Below are positions 8,973-17,321 of a DNA stretch of 64,000 bases, piece after piece. Under the pieces are notes generated by a model. That model made no database searches. It was not told the origin of the DNA and saw only the letters and a list, made by a program, of their open reading frames with translations. This stretch comes from Stieleria magnilauensis (GTDB taxonomy: Bacteria > Planctomycetota > Planctomycetia > Pirellulales > Pirellulaceae). The stretch covers positions 9,240,233 through 9,304,232 of the forward strand of contig CP036432.1 of the NCBI GenBank assembly GCA_007753675.1. Direction: 5' to 3'. The position numbers and the translations under genes are program-made. Numbering within the stretch: position 1 is the stretch's first letter; the number at the start of each line of letters is the position of its first letter.

Positions 8973-9938
8973 TCATTCGCCGATCACGTGCAACTGCGGT
9001 GGTGCGTCGCGGTAGTCATCTCGGTAGTCGTTGCTGTAGCCGTCGCAGAAGAAATCGTCTTCTTCGATTTCCACCTCGTCATACTCGATGTCGATGCCAT
9101 CACTCGGGTCCAGAGCTGAATCCTTAAAATCCATGCTGACTGGGGTGACACAGAGGTGATTGCCGTCGACGCGACGAAACGATTCCCGCGGCGCCACGAG
9201 CGCGTCGAACGACGCACACGCCAAAGCTTCCTGCGATTGGCGCCGCAACCGCTCGCGACGCTCTTCATACCTCATCCCGGGAAACAATCCGCGGCCCGGA
9301 TAGTTCGACAAGACGGCTGCCAACAGCAACACCACCGCAACAAAACCGACGTAGGGAAGTTCATAGGTGGATCCGATCACGGCAGCGCTCGCTAACAAGA
9401 ATCCGATGAATCCTTTCAGCACAAAACTTGACACAGAACTGACCACTGCGGTCGCCAAACGTCCACGCCGTCTGCGCGAAAATCGACCGCCAACTGCTCC
9501 CATTAGACGAGCCGTCCTGCCGAAAAAACGCAGCCCCATAAACGCGACCACCAACATCGGCAACGACAGCGTTGCGTATCCGGAAAACTCCGGAAAGAAA
9601 AGAAACAGGAACACCGCCACCACGCACAACACGGCGATGACACCTCGGATGGCCAGTCGCAGCTGGTGTGACGCTTCGAGTGCCAGAATCGCGGTCGCAG
9701 ACCCGCTGGAACGGTTTTGTCGCAAGGCTTGGCGGCGAGACCTGAGCGGCGCCGTCGACTCGGGCAGAGCCCCCACCACCGGCGGATCCATTTCGTCTAC
9801 TGCACTGTTGAACTGGCCTTCCGCTTGATTGATAACGCCCACGATTCGCACTCTCACTGTTGTTTCTTTCTTGTCAGGCCACCCTCCGTGCAGCGTTCGC
9901 TTGCAATCCTTTTTCCCGGCGTCAGACAGCCGGTTCAC
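8973..9938 (-). CDS. Membrane protein of unknown function with acidic tail
   Basis: No family recognised. From the GTG at 9938, which has a GAGGA about 8 nt upstream, it is 321 aa; an ATG at 9791 is the alternative. The N-terminal third is polar. Hydrophobic segments near residues 95-135 (AIRGVIAVLCVVAVFLFLFF and the next helix) and 170-208 suggest about four membrane spans, with an Arg-rich loop (RFSRRRRGR) between. The last 45 residues are strongly Asp/Glu/Tyr-rich (IDIEYDEVEIEEDDFF, then YSNDYRDDYRD). The gene is flanked by single-gene units and gives no functional context. Confidence 0.6.
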   Translation of the reverse strand: MNRLSDAGKKDCKRTLHGGWPDKKETTVRVRIVGVINQAEGQFNSAVDEMDPPVVGALPESTAPLRSRRQALRQNRSSGSATAILALEASHQLRLAIRGVIAVLCVVAVFLFLFFPEFSGYATLSLPMLVVAFMGLRFFGRTARLMGAVGGRFSRRRRGRLATAVVSSVSSFVLKGFIGFLLASAAVIGSTYELPYVGFVAVVLLLAAVLSNYPGRGLFPGMRYEERRERLRRQSQEALACASFDALVAPRESFRRVDGNHLCVTPVSMDFKDSALDPSDGIDIEYDEVEIEEDDFFCDGYSNDYRDDYRDAPPQLHVIGE

Positions 9939-9972
9939 AAGCGTTGTCCTCGTGTGGCAATTACCATGCCGA

Positions 9973-9996
9973 TTGAGCCGGTGAGAGTCGGCTCAA
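9973..9996. terminator. Short perfect hairpin downstream of the cytochrome-domain gene
   Basis: TTGAGCCG and CGGCTCAA form an 8-bp perfect stem with an 8-nt loop, 20-43 bp after the stop codon of the minus-strand cytochrome-domain gene. There is no T-run after it on that strand, so termination is only a possibility. Confidence 0.3.
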
Positions 9997-10015
9997 ACAC
10001 GCGTGACGCCCCGCG

Positions 10016-11065
10016 TCAGTTGGACGGTACGGGGGTAACCGACGCGGCGATGATCTCATCGTCAGCCGATGCCGCGGGTTCCTCCGCGAGCTGTTCCTCA
10101 GCCGGTTCGCCTTCGGTGCCCATCAAAATTCGGAACGCCTTGGGATAGAAATCCTTGCCATAGGTCATCTCGCCACCCTGGTGTCCGACCGCGCCGACCA
10201 TTCCCGCGACGACCAACAGGCCGATCTTCCAAGTCCGTTCGAGCGAATCATTTTTCGTCGCCAACGCTCGCAGTGCGACCAGCGCCAGCACGGCGGACGT
10301 GACGGCCACGATCACCCCGCTCCAGCGATGCCAGAACACTTCGCTATCCATGTCGACCTTGGTCCAGGATCCGTAGCCTTTCTCGATCGCGAACGACCAT
10401 CCCATCGCGGTCGAAGCGATCGCCATCAAGGAACCCAACAGCAAACAGGCCAAGGGGATCTGTTGCCCCAGACCCGGCCACTTCCATCCTAAAACGACGA
10501 ACAGCGCGCCGAACAGCAACAGCGCGATCGGGAAATGGACGGTGGCGGGATGCAAAAAACCCTGGAACGCCCAGACCCGATCCACGAGCGACTTGGGTGC
10601 TTCGGCGACCGGCTCGGCAACCGCTTGTTCCGGCTGAGACGAGATGGGGACGATCGCGACGTCCTCGGGCCAGTCGGCGCCTTCGTCGATCCAAACCCGC
10701 ACCAACGACAACTCGTGCGGCGACATCGGGCCGCCTTTGGATGGGGGCGGCATCAGCATGTCGGGATCGTCCGAAAGCATGTAGTCCGCCAACACGGTGC
10801 TCGACTCGGCATCTTCCGGTTCGACGTACGACAAGAACGTCTCGGCGTCATCGACACGAAAGTCCCCCTTCGCTTCCTCTTCGTTGTGACACTCCAAACA
10901 TCTGGCCCGCAGGATCGGAACGATGTCACGTTGAAAGTTGACGATCCGCCCCTCCTCGTCCACCGCGGTGCGTTCCTGAGCCTTCACGGAGCCGACGTCG
11001 ACAAGGATTGCCACACTGATTGCGGCAAGGACGAGGCGGAACGGGAAACGCATGAAAATGGACAT
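10016..11065 (-). CDS. Planctomycete-type cytochrome c domain plus DUF2231-like membrane protein
   Basis: From the ATG at 11065 (349 aa) the protein begins with a signal peptide, then NFQRDIVPILRARCLECHN, a single CxxCH heme site in the arrangement of the planctomycete cytochrome c (PSCyt1) domain. DPDMLMPPPSKGGPMS supplies the likely distal Met region. A Pro/Glu linker leads to about four membrane helices starting HPATVHFPIALLLFGALF, the DUF2231 pattern with conserved His residues (also FWHRWSG and GHQGG). This looks like a membrane-anchored electron-transfer protein of the cell envelope. A frame-open TTG at 11185 gives a less plausible N-terminus. The partner is unknown. Confidence 0.8.
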   Translation of the reverse strand: MSIFMRFPFRLVLAAISVAILVDVGSVKAQERTAVDEEGRIVNFQRDIVPILRARCLECHNEEEAKGDFRVDDAETFLSYVEPEDAESSTVLADYMLSDDPDMLMPPPSKGGPMSPHELSLVRVWIDEGADWPEDVAIVPISSQPEQAVAEPVAEAPKSLVDRVWAFQGFLHPATVHFPIALLLFGALFVVLGWKWPGLGQQIPLACLLLGSLMAIASTAMGWSFAIEKGYGSWTKVDMDSEVFWHRWSGVIVAVTSAVLALVALRALATKNDSLERTWKIGLLVVAGMVGAVGHQGGEMTYGKDFYPKAFRILMGTEGEPAEEQLAEEPAASADDEIIAASVTPVPSN

Positions 11066-11390
11066 CGCGTTTGTTTCTCCAAAACGATAACGACACCGAA
11101 CGCACTGCCCGTTGACGACCGACCGGAACGCAGGCGACGCGTCCGCCTCGTTGGTACGGTTTGCGTCGAGCCCCGGTCGGCTCAAGACTTCAGTGGGTCA
11201 CAGGGATCGTTGCCGGAAAAAGCGGGTGGTAGGGGGAGGGGGGGACCGGCCGGCGGGCGCAATGCGGCAGTGCATGGGGCAACCCGAATGGCGATCAAGA
11301 CCGGCCGGTGCGTCCGAGATTGCGGGCGGGCCACAACAGCGGACACGCCACCATTATGACACACGACGGCCCCGGTTCCAATCACTACCG
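11066..11390. other. Intergenic region with a G-run cluster
   Basis: This 325-bp gap lies upstream of the minus-strand cytochrome gene and downstream of the minus-strand sigma-like gene. At 11224-11244 it has GGGTGGTAGGGGGAGGGGGGG, enough G-runs for a four-stranded structure. It should hold the cytochrome gene promoter, but no clear -35/-10 pair stands out. I see no gene in it. Confidence 0.5.
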
Positions 11391-12083
11391 TTAAACCGTC
11401 AATCCGCTGAACGCGCTACCGATTCCGAGCGACTGGATTTCCTTCTTGACCGCTGCTTTGTCCGGGTTTTCCAGCGTTTCGACCACTTCGTCGGCCAACA
11501 ACTGTGCGAAGGCCGCTTTGGCTTCCAATTTCAATTGCTGCAACTGAACTTGATCCAGCTTGACCGAGCACGCCTTTTCGACTTCGACGGCGATCTCTTC
11601 CAAGCTGGCCTTGGGATGAATCGTGCTGGCCCACAAGACGCTGTACAGCGGCCGGCTGGCATCTTGGTGCTGCATCCGTTCCAACGCTCGCCACGCCCGC
11701 TCGAGCAGACAATTTCGCCACAACACGAGCCACTGCTTGGAATCGAGTGTCACCGAGGGCGATTTTTCCTGGTCCGATTCGGCGCCGCCCTGTTCGACCA
11801 ACCGCGCCTTGGCACAGGATTTCACCGCCCGCGCCAAAAAGTCTCGCAGCCGCCCCTTGCGATGCTCGCCGAATCCCGCCGAAACCAGGTGCGTCAATAG
11901 AATCCGCAACGCCTGATCCGCTTCTTCGGTCGACCCCATCACCGTGGTCAACTGCTTTCGCATCGGCGACAGATAACGCAACACAAATCCGGCCGCACTT
12001 TCGGCTTCGGTCCACGAGTGCGAGGACCGAACCAAGTTGACCGAGGATCGGGTTTTGCCGGTGGATGAGATCTGAGTCGACAT
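11391..12083 (-). CDS. Sigma-70-like regulatory protein, planctomycete ECF-related
   Basis: From the ATG at 12083 it is 230 aa starting MSTQISSTGKTRSS. Residues about 35-105 follow the order of sigma region 2 in planctomycete ECF-like factors: YLSPMRKQLTTVMGSTEEAD, then ALRILLTHLV and HRKGRLRDFLARAVKSCAKA, equivalent to the usual 'GRFRDFLKTAL' stretch. The second half (LLERAWRALERMQ, then SVLWASTIHPKASLEEIA and FAQLLADEVVETLENP) matches the layout of those proteins before their region 4. The aromatic and acidic promoter-melting residues seem weakly kept, so it could be a true sigma factor or a degenerate relative. No kinase gene is adjacent. Divergent from the HD-domain gene. Confidence 0.5.
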   Translation of the reverse strand: MSTQISSTGKTRSSVNLVRSSHSWTEAESAAGFVLRYLSPMRKQLTTVMGSTEEADQALRILLTHLVSAGFGEHRKGRLRDFLARAVKSCAKARLVEQGGAESDQEKSPSVTLDSKQWLVLWRNCLLERAWRALERMQHQDASRPLYSVLWASTIHPKASLEEIAVEVEKACSVKLDQVQLQQLKLEAKAAFAQLLADEVVETLENPDKAAVKKEIQSLGIGSAFSGLTV

Positions 12084-12252
12084 GCTGCCAGTATAACAGT
12101 CCACCGCCATAAACGAAGCGGTTTGCGAGAATTCGTCCCTTTGCCGGTCGCGTCGCAGGGGATCCCACGCCTCCACACCTTGCCATCGGCGGCCATCACA
12201 CGCATCCTTTGCATCGACTCATCATTTTACGCCCCGCCAAAGGGAATCTGCC

Positions 12253-13215
12253 GTGCCTCGTACGCTTGTCACCGAACTGACCGACGGCCAATCTCTGGAC
12301 CAATCCTTCCGCTTGGCCGACAAGCAAATCCGCGTCAACCGGCAGGGCGGCAAGTACCTGCTGCTCAAACTGGCCGACCGCAGCGGGACGATCGTCGCCA
12401 TGATGTGGAACGCCGATGATTCGGATTACGAAAAAATCCGTCGCGGCGGCTATGTCCATTGCGTCGGCCGCACACAAGTACACCAGGGTGCGTTGCAAGT
12501 CATCTTGACCGCCATCGACGATCTGGCCGAGACCGAAGTCGATCCCAGCGATTTTGATCAGTTCGACGCCGGCGCCGCCGACCAGGCCCTGGCGACCTTG
12601 CGAGACATGATCGAGAACCTGCACAACGTCTACCTGCGCGGATTGGGAAAGGCGTTCCTGTCCGACGAATCCTTCATCTCCAAACTTCGTCTGGGCACCG
12701 CCGCCGTGTCCAACCACCACGCCTACCCCGGCGGGCTGCTGCGGCACACCGTCGACCTGATGGAAGTCTGCCAGTTTCTCGGACCTCGCTATCCCGGCGT
12801 GGATACCGAGCTGTTGATGTTTGGCGCGTTCCTGCATGACCTGGGTAAGATCGAAGAGATCTCCGCCAGCGGCGAACTCAGCTACACCGACCGCGGCCAA
12901 CTGGTCGGGCACATCGTCATCGGCGTGCAGATGCTCGGCGACGCGATCGCGGCGTTTGAAGAAGACGCCGACGAAGATTTCCCCAACGACTTGCGGTTGC
13001 AACTGGAGCACCTGATCGTGTCCCACCATGGCCAACTCGAGTTCGGCAGCCCCCGTTTGCCGGCCACCTTGGAAGCGATCGCGTTGCATCACATCGACAA
13101 CCTGGACGCCAAAATCACTTCCTTTACCAGTCTGATCGAATCGGATTTGACCAACAACGAAAACTGGACCAACTACCATCCCTCGATCGGACGCAAGCTA
13201 TGGAAAAAGCAGTGA
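12253..13215 (+). CDS. OB-fold/HD-domain 3'-5' exoribonuclease, YhaM-like
   Basis: 320 aa from a GTG with AGGGAA 9 nt upstream. The N-terminal 100 residues form an OB-fold ([37 protein letters not shown]) typical of YhaM-class proteins. The HD metal site follows: [18 protein letters not shown] near residue 160, [15 protein letters not shown] near 195 (the HD pair), GHIVIG near 220, and [13 protein letters not shown] near 257. The family trims RNA 3' ends in the cytosol. The last 16 bp overlap the start of queC, implying translational coupling. Confidence 0.87.
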   Translation: MPRTLVTELTDGQSLDQSFRLADKQIRVNRQGGKYLLLKLADRSGTIVAMMWNADDSDYEKIRRGGYVHCVGRTQVHQGALQVILTAIDDLAETEVDPSDFDQFDAGAADQALATLRDMIENLHNVYLRGLGKAFLSDESFISKLRLGTAAVSNHHAYPGGLLRHTVDLMEVCQFLGPRYPGVDTELLMFGAFLHDLGKIEEISASGELSYTDRGQLVGHIVIGVQMLGDAIAAFEEDADEDFPNDLRLQLEHLIVSHHGQLEFGSPRLPATLEAIALHHIDNLDAKITSFTSLIESDLTNNENWTNYHPSIGRKLWKKQ

Positions 13216-13901
13216 CCGAAAACCGCCCCCCCGCCGTCGTCTTGCTCTCCGGTGGACTCGACAGTGCGACCTGTCTGGCGATCGCACGCGAAGCAAACTT
13301 TGCCATCCATACGATCAGCTTTCGCTACGGCCAACGACACGAATACGAACTCGAACGAGCCGCCGCGTTGGCCCGGCAATTCGACGTCGCGTCGCACCGA
13401 GTCGTCGAAATCAATCTGTCCCAATTCGGCGGATCGGCGCTGACCGATCAGTCGATCGTGGTTCCCAAATCAGACTCCGTCGAACAGATCGGCGTGGAAA
13501 TTCCCGTCACCTACGTGCCGGCACGCAACACTGTGTTCCTGTCTCTGGCGTTAGCCTTTGCCGAAACCATCGGCTCGGTCGATCTGTTCATCGGCGTCAA
13601 CTCGCTCGACTACAGCGGCTATCCCGATTGCCGCCCGGAGTACATCGCCGCGTTTGAGACGATGGCCAACCTGGCGACCCAAAGCGGCACCAGCGGGCGA
13701 AAGCTGACGGTCCACACCCCGCTGATCCATCTGACCAAAGGCGAAATCATTCAAACGGGCCTCCGCCTGGGCGTCGACTATTCGATGACCCTGTCCTGTT
13801 ACGATCCCGGCCCGGGCGGAAAACCCTGTGGCCACTGCGACGCCTGCCTGCTGCGCCAAAAAGGGTTCGATGAAAACAACCTGAAAGACCCCGCAGGCTG
13901 A
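13200..13901 (+). CDS. queC: 7-cyano-7-deazaguanine synthase
   Basis: Converts 7-carboxy-7-deazaguanine to preQ0 in the queuosine pathway, using ATP and ammonia. It is 233 aa. The PP-loop [13 protein letters not shown] lies at residues 17-29. [13 protein letters not shown] and [15 protein letters not shown] are QueC-specific. The C-terminal zinc site is formed by SCYDPG and [14 protein letters not shown]. No other queuosine genes are visible within the window. The 16-bp overlap with the upstream HD-domain gene places both in one transcript. Confidence 0.95.
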   Translation: MEKAVTENRPPAVVLLSGGLDSATCLAIAREANFAIHTISFRYGQRHEYELERAAALARQFDVASHRVVEINLSQFGGSALTDQSIVVPKSDSVEQIGVEIPVTYVPARNTVFLSLALAFAETIGSVDLFIGVNSLDYSGYPDCRPEYIAAFETMANLATQSGTSGRKLTVHTPLIHLTKGEIIQTGLRLGVDYSMTLSCYDPGPGGKPCGHCDACLLRQKGFDENNLKDPAG

Positions 13902-13948
13902 GGATCTGGCTGCGAATCAGACTGCGGATCAATCGGCAGAGGCTGTCT

Positions 13949-16150
13949 TCACTCAAACGTCTTCGGTTCCTTCACCGGCACCAGATCCCACGTCTCGCCC
14001 GGCGACGCGTCTCTGGTTCCGAACCGAAGACTTTCCAGCGCCGCCGCGGGGACGCGACAGTTCCCCAATTCGGTTTGCCTGCCCGACAACTCGCGGCCAT
14101 CAAATCCGGCCGTCTGCAGCCCCAACCGCGCACCGTCACGGGTTGTGATGACGTAGCGACACGCGGTTGAACCTTCGTCGGACGGCCCGAGCCAAATCAC
14201 CTCCGCCACGCTTGAGCGATTGATCAGCCGCGTCCGACCGCGGATTTCGATGCGAGCGGTGTCTTCGTCCATCGACAACAATCGCCCCCGCAACACGTCA
14301 CCGTTGGGCGAAACCAGCAAGTGTGTCGGCGGCGAATCCGCCATCCGTCGCGGCAGACGCGTCAACCAAGGCGCATCGGTCTCGCCCGCCGCGACCGCCG
14401 GACCCGTTCGAATTCGACGGACCTCGCCCAACGCCACCAGTACCTCCCCACACCAATCGCTTTGAAAACGGACACCGTTGGGCTGAATCGAAATCAATTG
14501 ACCGGGCAAGCGATCGCCGCAACGCAGTTCCAGCATGCCGGGTTCGGGCACGGACTCTGCATCCGAATCCGACGTCGACGCGAACCGAATCGTCACGCCA
14601 TCGGTCGCCGAGATTCCGACGTCATTCTCGCCGGACAAGCATCGCCAGCCGAACGTCGCTCCAACGTCGCGACCGTCCAGCAAACGTCCCCACAGCGACA
14701 CGCCGTCCGCTTGGAATTGAGACGCATCGACGGGCGGCGCGGTCACGTCCTCCGATCGGCCCACCCAGCGCGTGACCCGCGACGTTGCGACGGCCAAAAC
14801 GGTTCCCGTCCCATCACGCACAAGGATTGCACCATCGGGATCTCGGCCTTCCACCTGCCCGCGCACTCGACTACCACCAGACAGACTCACATCACACGCC
14901 GATGTAACGTGCGTCGCCACGGCAAACTCCATCCGCGCAAGATCGTCTATGGCGTGCCACGTGCCGTCGACACGAAATCGATCCGCATCCCATTCCTCGG
15001 CGACTTGATCAACGATCGATCCGTCGCGAAACAGGGTGAAGCGATCGGGCAAGAACTGTGACGGCGGCGCTTGGCCATCCCAGTGGAACAATTCGAAACT
15101 CGTCAGCTGCACCGGATCCCCGCGGTTGATCAACGTCAACTCGCGCCGCACGACGGGCTCCTCATCGACGAGCGAGACGTCCGCTTGCAGCACGCCGTCT
15201 CGGTAAGCCAGCAGCCGCCCGGTCACCTGGTCACAATACAAATCCAGCTCCAACCGTCCCGGCGAATCCGTCACGTCAAACACGCCGGCATCGGAAACAC
15301 TCGCATTGCTGCGGACCAACGAGACACTTTCACCGAACCACTCCACTCGGGTGACGAAACGCTCGGTCGGCAAACGTGAAATCGACCCACCCCGCCGATC
15401 CACCCGCGCACCGCCCTGCCCTGCCCCGCCCGGCGACCGATCACCGAGCGACAGTTCAAAATCGGCCGTTCCCTCGCAATCCACTTCGATTCGAATTCGA
15501 AATCGATCCGGCAGATCGATGCCTGCGACCGCCGTCGATTCCGGGACGGTGCATGCCATGCCCTGTTCGGTAAAGCTCCACCCCGTTTCTCGACGAAAGC
15601 GATAGCGAGCGTCGGACAAGGCCAGAATCTGATGCGGCATGCTCGCCTGGTCGACGATACGGACCACGCGTTGGGCGGCAAACGAAACCCGCCCCAAGTC
15701 TTCGGTTTCCAGCGCGATCACTCCGTCTAACCATGAGGCGACGTTGCCAACAAATCGGCTGCCGTCGTTCAACAGAAATGCAAACGTGTTGGTGGAAGTA
15801 TCAAGACCATCACCTACAACACTGCCAGAGTTCAAGGGTTCGCGACGAGCCTCCAACAGACTTTCGGTCGAGATTTCGATCGGCTGGGCGAACCGTGTGC
15901 TGTTGATCCGCAGCCTCCCCGACTCCTCGGCGGCGGACAACGTGCCGTCAAACTTGCTGCCGTCGACCAGCAAAAAACGCATGCCGGGATCGTCAGCGGA
16001 CGCATTCCCCACCGAACCGATCAACAGGAACAAGACACCGACCACGAGCGCGCAGGCGGCTGATGTCAAACGATCTGCAACCGTCTGGCGCAAGCCTGCG
16101 GGCTCAACGCCATCTGATCGCACCGGGATGTCTTGAAGGTTATCGTTCAT
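13949..16150 (-). CDS. Secreted protein with repeated small beta modules
   Basis: 733 aa, no named family. The ATG at 16150 overlaps the stop of the upstream gene by 11 bp. Residues 15-32 are encoded by a diverged R1 palindrome; the hydrophobic stretch ACALVVGVLFLLIGSVGNA follows and ends at ASADD. At least six modules of about 45 residues share the pattern 'L-x-x-G-S-x-F-x-G-x-L ... V-x-x-I', for example FLLVDGSKFDGTL, FLLNDGSRFVGNV, VSLSGGSRVRGQV, LELRCGDRLPGQL and LLVSPNGDVLRGRL. Residues about 180-365 look like a lectin/concanavalin-type beta domain. As the last gene of the MoxR/VWA cluster, it may be an envelope protein made with that system. Confidence 0.75.
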   Translation of the reverse strand: MNDNLQDIPVRSDGVEPAGLRQTVADRLTSAACALVVGVLFLLIGSVGNASADDPGMRFLLVDGSKFDGTLSAAEESGRLRINSTRFAQPIEISTESLLEARREPLNSGSVVGDGLDTSTNTFAFLLNDGSRFVGNVASWLDGVIALETEDLGRVSFAAQRVVRIVDQASMPHQILALSDARYRFRRETGWSFTEQGMACTVPESTAVAGIDLPDRFRIRIEVDCEGTADFELSLGDRSPGGAGQGGARVDRRGGSISRLPTERFVTRVEWFGESVSLVRSNASVSDAGVFDVTDSPGRLELDLYCDQVTGRLLAYRDGVLQADVSLVDEEPVVRRELTLINRGDPVQLTSFELFHWDGQAPPSQFLPDRFTLFRDGSIVDQVAEEWDADRFRVDGTWHAIDDLARMEFAVATHVTSACDVSLSGGSRVRGQVEGRDPDGAILVRDGTGTVLAVATSRVTRWVGRSEDVTAPPVDASQFQADGVSLWGRLLDGRDVGATFGWRCLSGENDVGISATDGVTIRFASTSDSDAESVPEPGMLELRCGDRLPGQLISIQPNGVRFQSDWCGEVLVALGEVRRIRTGPAVAAGETDAPWLTRLPRRMADSPPTHLLVSPNGDVLRGRLLSMDEDTARIEIRGRTRLINRSSVAEVIWLGPSDEGSTACRYVITTRDGARLGLQTAGFDGRELSGRQTELGNCRVPAAALESLRFGTRDASPGETWDLVPVKEPKTFE
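16046..16106. repeat. Diverged R1 palindrome inside a coding sequence
   Basis: GCGCAGGCGGCTGATGTCAA and CGTCTGGCGCAAGCCTGC (plus strand) match the R1 copy at 2363-2432, including the invariant loop TCAAACGAT. It falls wholly within the N-terminal codons of the minus-strand beta-repeat protein and encodes the Arg-containing n-region of its signal peptide. Confidence 0.7.
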
Positions 16151-17321
16151 AGATCGGCAAAAATCGATAGTTCACAGCCAACGCCAACAAGGACATCGAC
16201 GTGCTGTTGGTGACGCCGAGATCTCCGTCAAAACTTCCGTTCGGCTTCTGGTCACGTTTGAGTCGTTGGATCAGCCGATCATTCCACTGTTTCCAAACCG
16301 CAACGTCCGATTGGAAGTACGCCTGGGCTTGATAGTAGCGGGCGTATTCGGGCCACATCGGCTCGGCGTCGCGGTTGACAACGAGGTACTGCAACGTCGA
16401 CTGGTAGGCCTGTAACTCTTTTCGTCCGGCGATGGCGAGCACGAGGTTCACGATGCTGCTGCGGGCGACCGATTCGCCACCACCGCCTTCGCTTGCACTG
16501 GTGTAGCCGACCGAGCCGTCTTCGGCTGTCATCGAAACGAGGTAATCGATCGCCCGATCGATCGACTCATCCGGCACCTCGATTCCCGCGTTGCGCGCGG
16601 CCAACAAGCCCATCACGACGGCGCCGGAGACGGAGGTATCGGCATCGCTTGCGTTGGGAGCGTAACGCCATCCACCGCGACGATTATTCTTTTGTGCCGT
16701 CAGCGCCGCACGAACGGCCAGCTCCACCGCTTCGGCGAGACTGCGCTGGGATTCCCGCTCGCCGGGCGGATACAGATCCGAGTCGTCGACCACACCGTAG
16801 GCTTCACAAAGAGCCAGCATCGCGAACCCGTGATGATACATGCTGGGAGAAATGTAACCGGTCACCGCGGACTGGCCGGCGATGATATGCCGCAACCCTT
16901 TGCGGATCACGTCGCGATGCGGACCAAAATTGGGGTCTTCGCCGGAAGCCAAAAAGGCCAGCACGGCCAGCCCCGTCGTTCCCGGTCCGACGCCCTCACC
17001 GGCCGGCCACGTCCCCCGCTCGTCCTGGGTCTGCGTCAGAAACTCCAGCCCCTTGGCATAGATCTCATGCACGTCACGCGAGACCATCTCTCCGACATTG
17101 GTCGACGCCGAATCCGATGAGGTCACACGAGGGGCCTGGGCGTAGGCTGACAGCGCGCCAACAAACGTCACCGCGCAAGTCAAAACGATTGAAGCGATCC
17201 ATCGGCGAGTCACCCTCGCATGGCCTGTCCAGAAAGCGGTGCGAAGGCAGCCGGCGCGCACCCATGCAACTTGTCGTAACGGCAACACCCAGAGAGTCAG
17301 AATGCCCATTGGCTTGTTCAT
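16140..17321 (-). CDS. Prenyltransferase/squalene-cyclase-fold repeat protein, exported
   Basis: 393 aa. A long basic N-terminus leads to the hydrophobic segment WIASIVLTCAVTFVGALSAYA, a signal or anchor with likely cleavage before QAP. The mature part has alpha/alpha-toroid repeats of the squalene-hopene cyclase and prenyltransferase beta-subunit fold: GLEFLTQTQDERGTWPAG, TTGLAVLAFLASG, RGGWRYAPNASDADTSVSG, AIDYLVSMTAEDGSVGY and LIQRLKRDQKPNGSFDG. The DxDD catalytic acid motif of cyclases is not apparent, so a scaffold or carbohydrate-binding role is as likely as enzymatic activity. It overlaps the upstream gene by ATGA and the downstream gene by 11 bp. Confidence 0.82.
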   Translation of the reverse strand: MNKPMGILTLWVLPLRQVAWVRAGCLRTAFWTGHARVTRRWIASIVLTCAVTFVGALSAYAQAPRVTSSDSASTNVGEMVSRDVHEIYAKGLEFLTQTQDERGTWPAGEGVGPGTTGLAVLAFLASGEDPNFGPHRDVIRKGLRHIIAGQSAVTGYISPSMYHHGFAMLALCEAYGVVDDSDLYPPGERESQRSLAEAVELAVRAALTAQKNNRRGGWRYAPNASDADTSVSGAVVMGLLAARNAGIEVPDESIDRAIDYLVSMTAEDGSVGYTSASEGGGGESVARSSIVNLVLAIAGRKELQAYQSTLQYLVVNRDAEPMWPEYARYYQAQAYFQSDVAVWKQWNDRLIQRLKRDQKPNGSFDGDLGVTNSTSMSLLALAVNYRFLPIYER

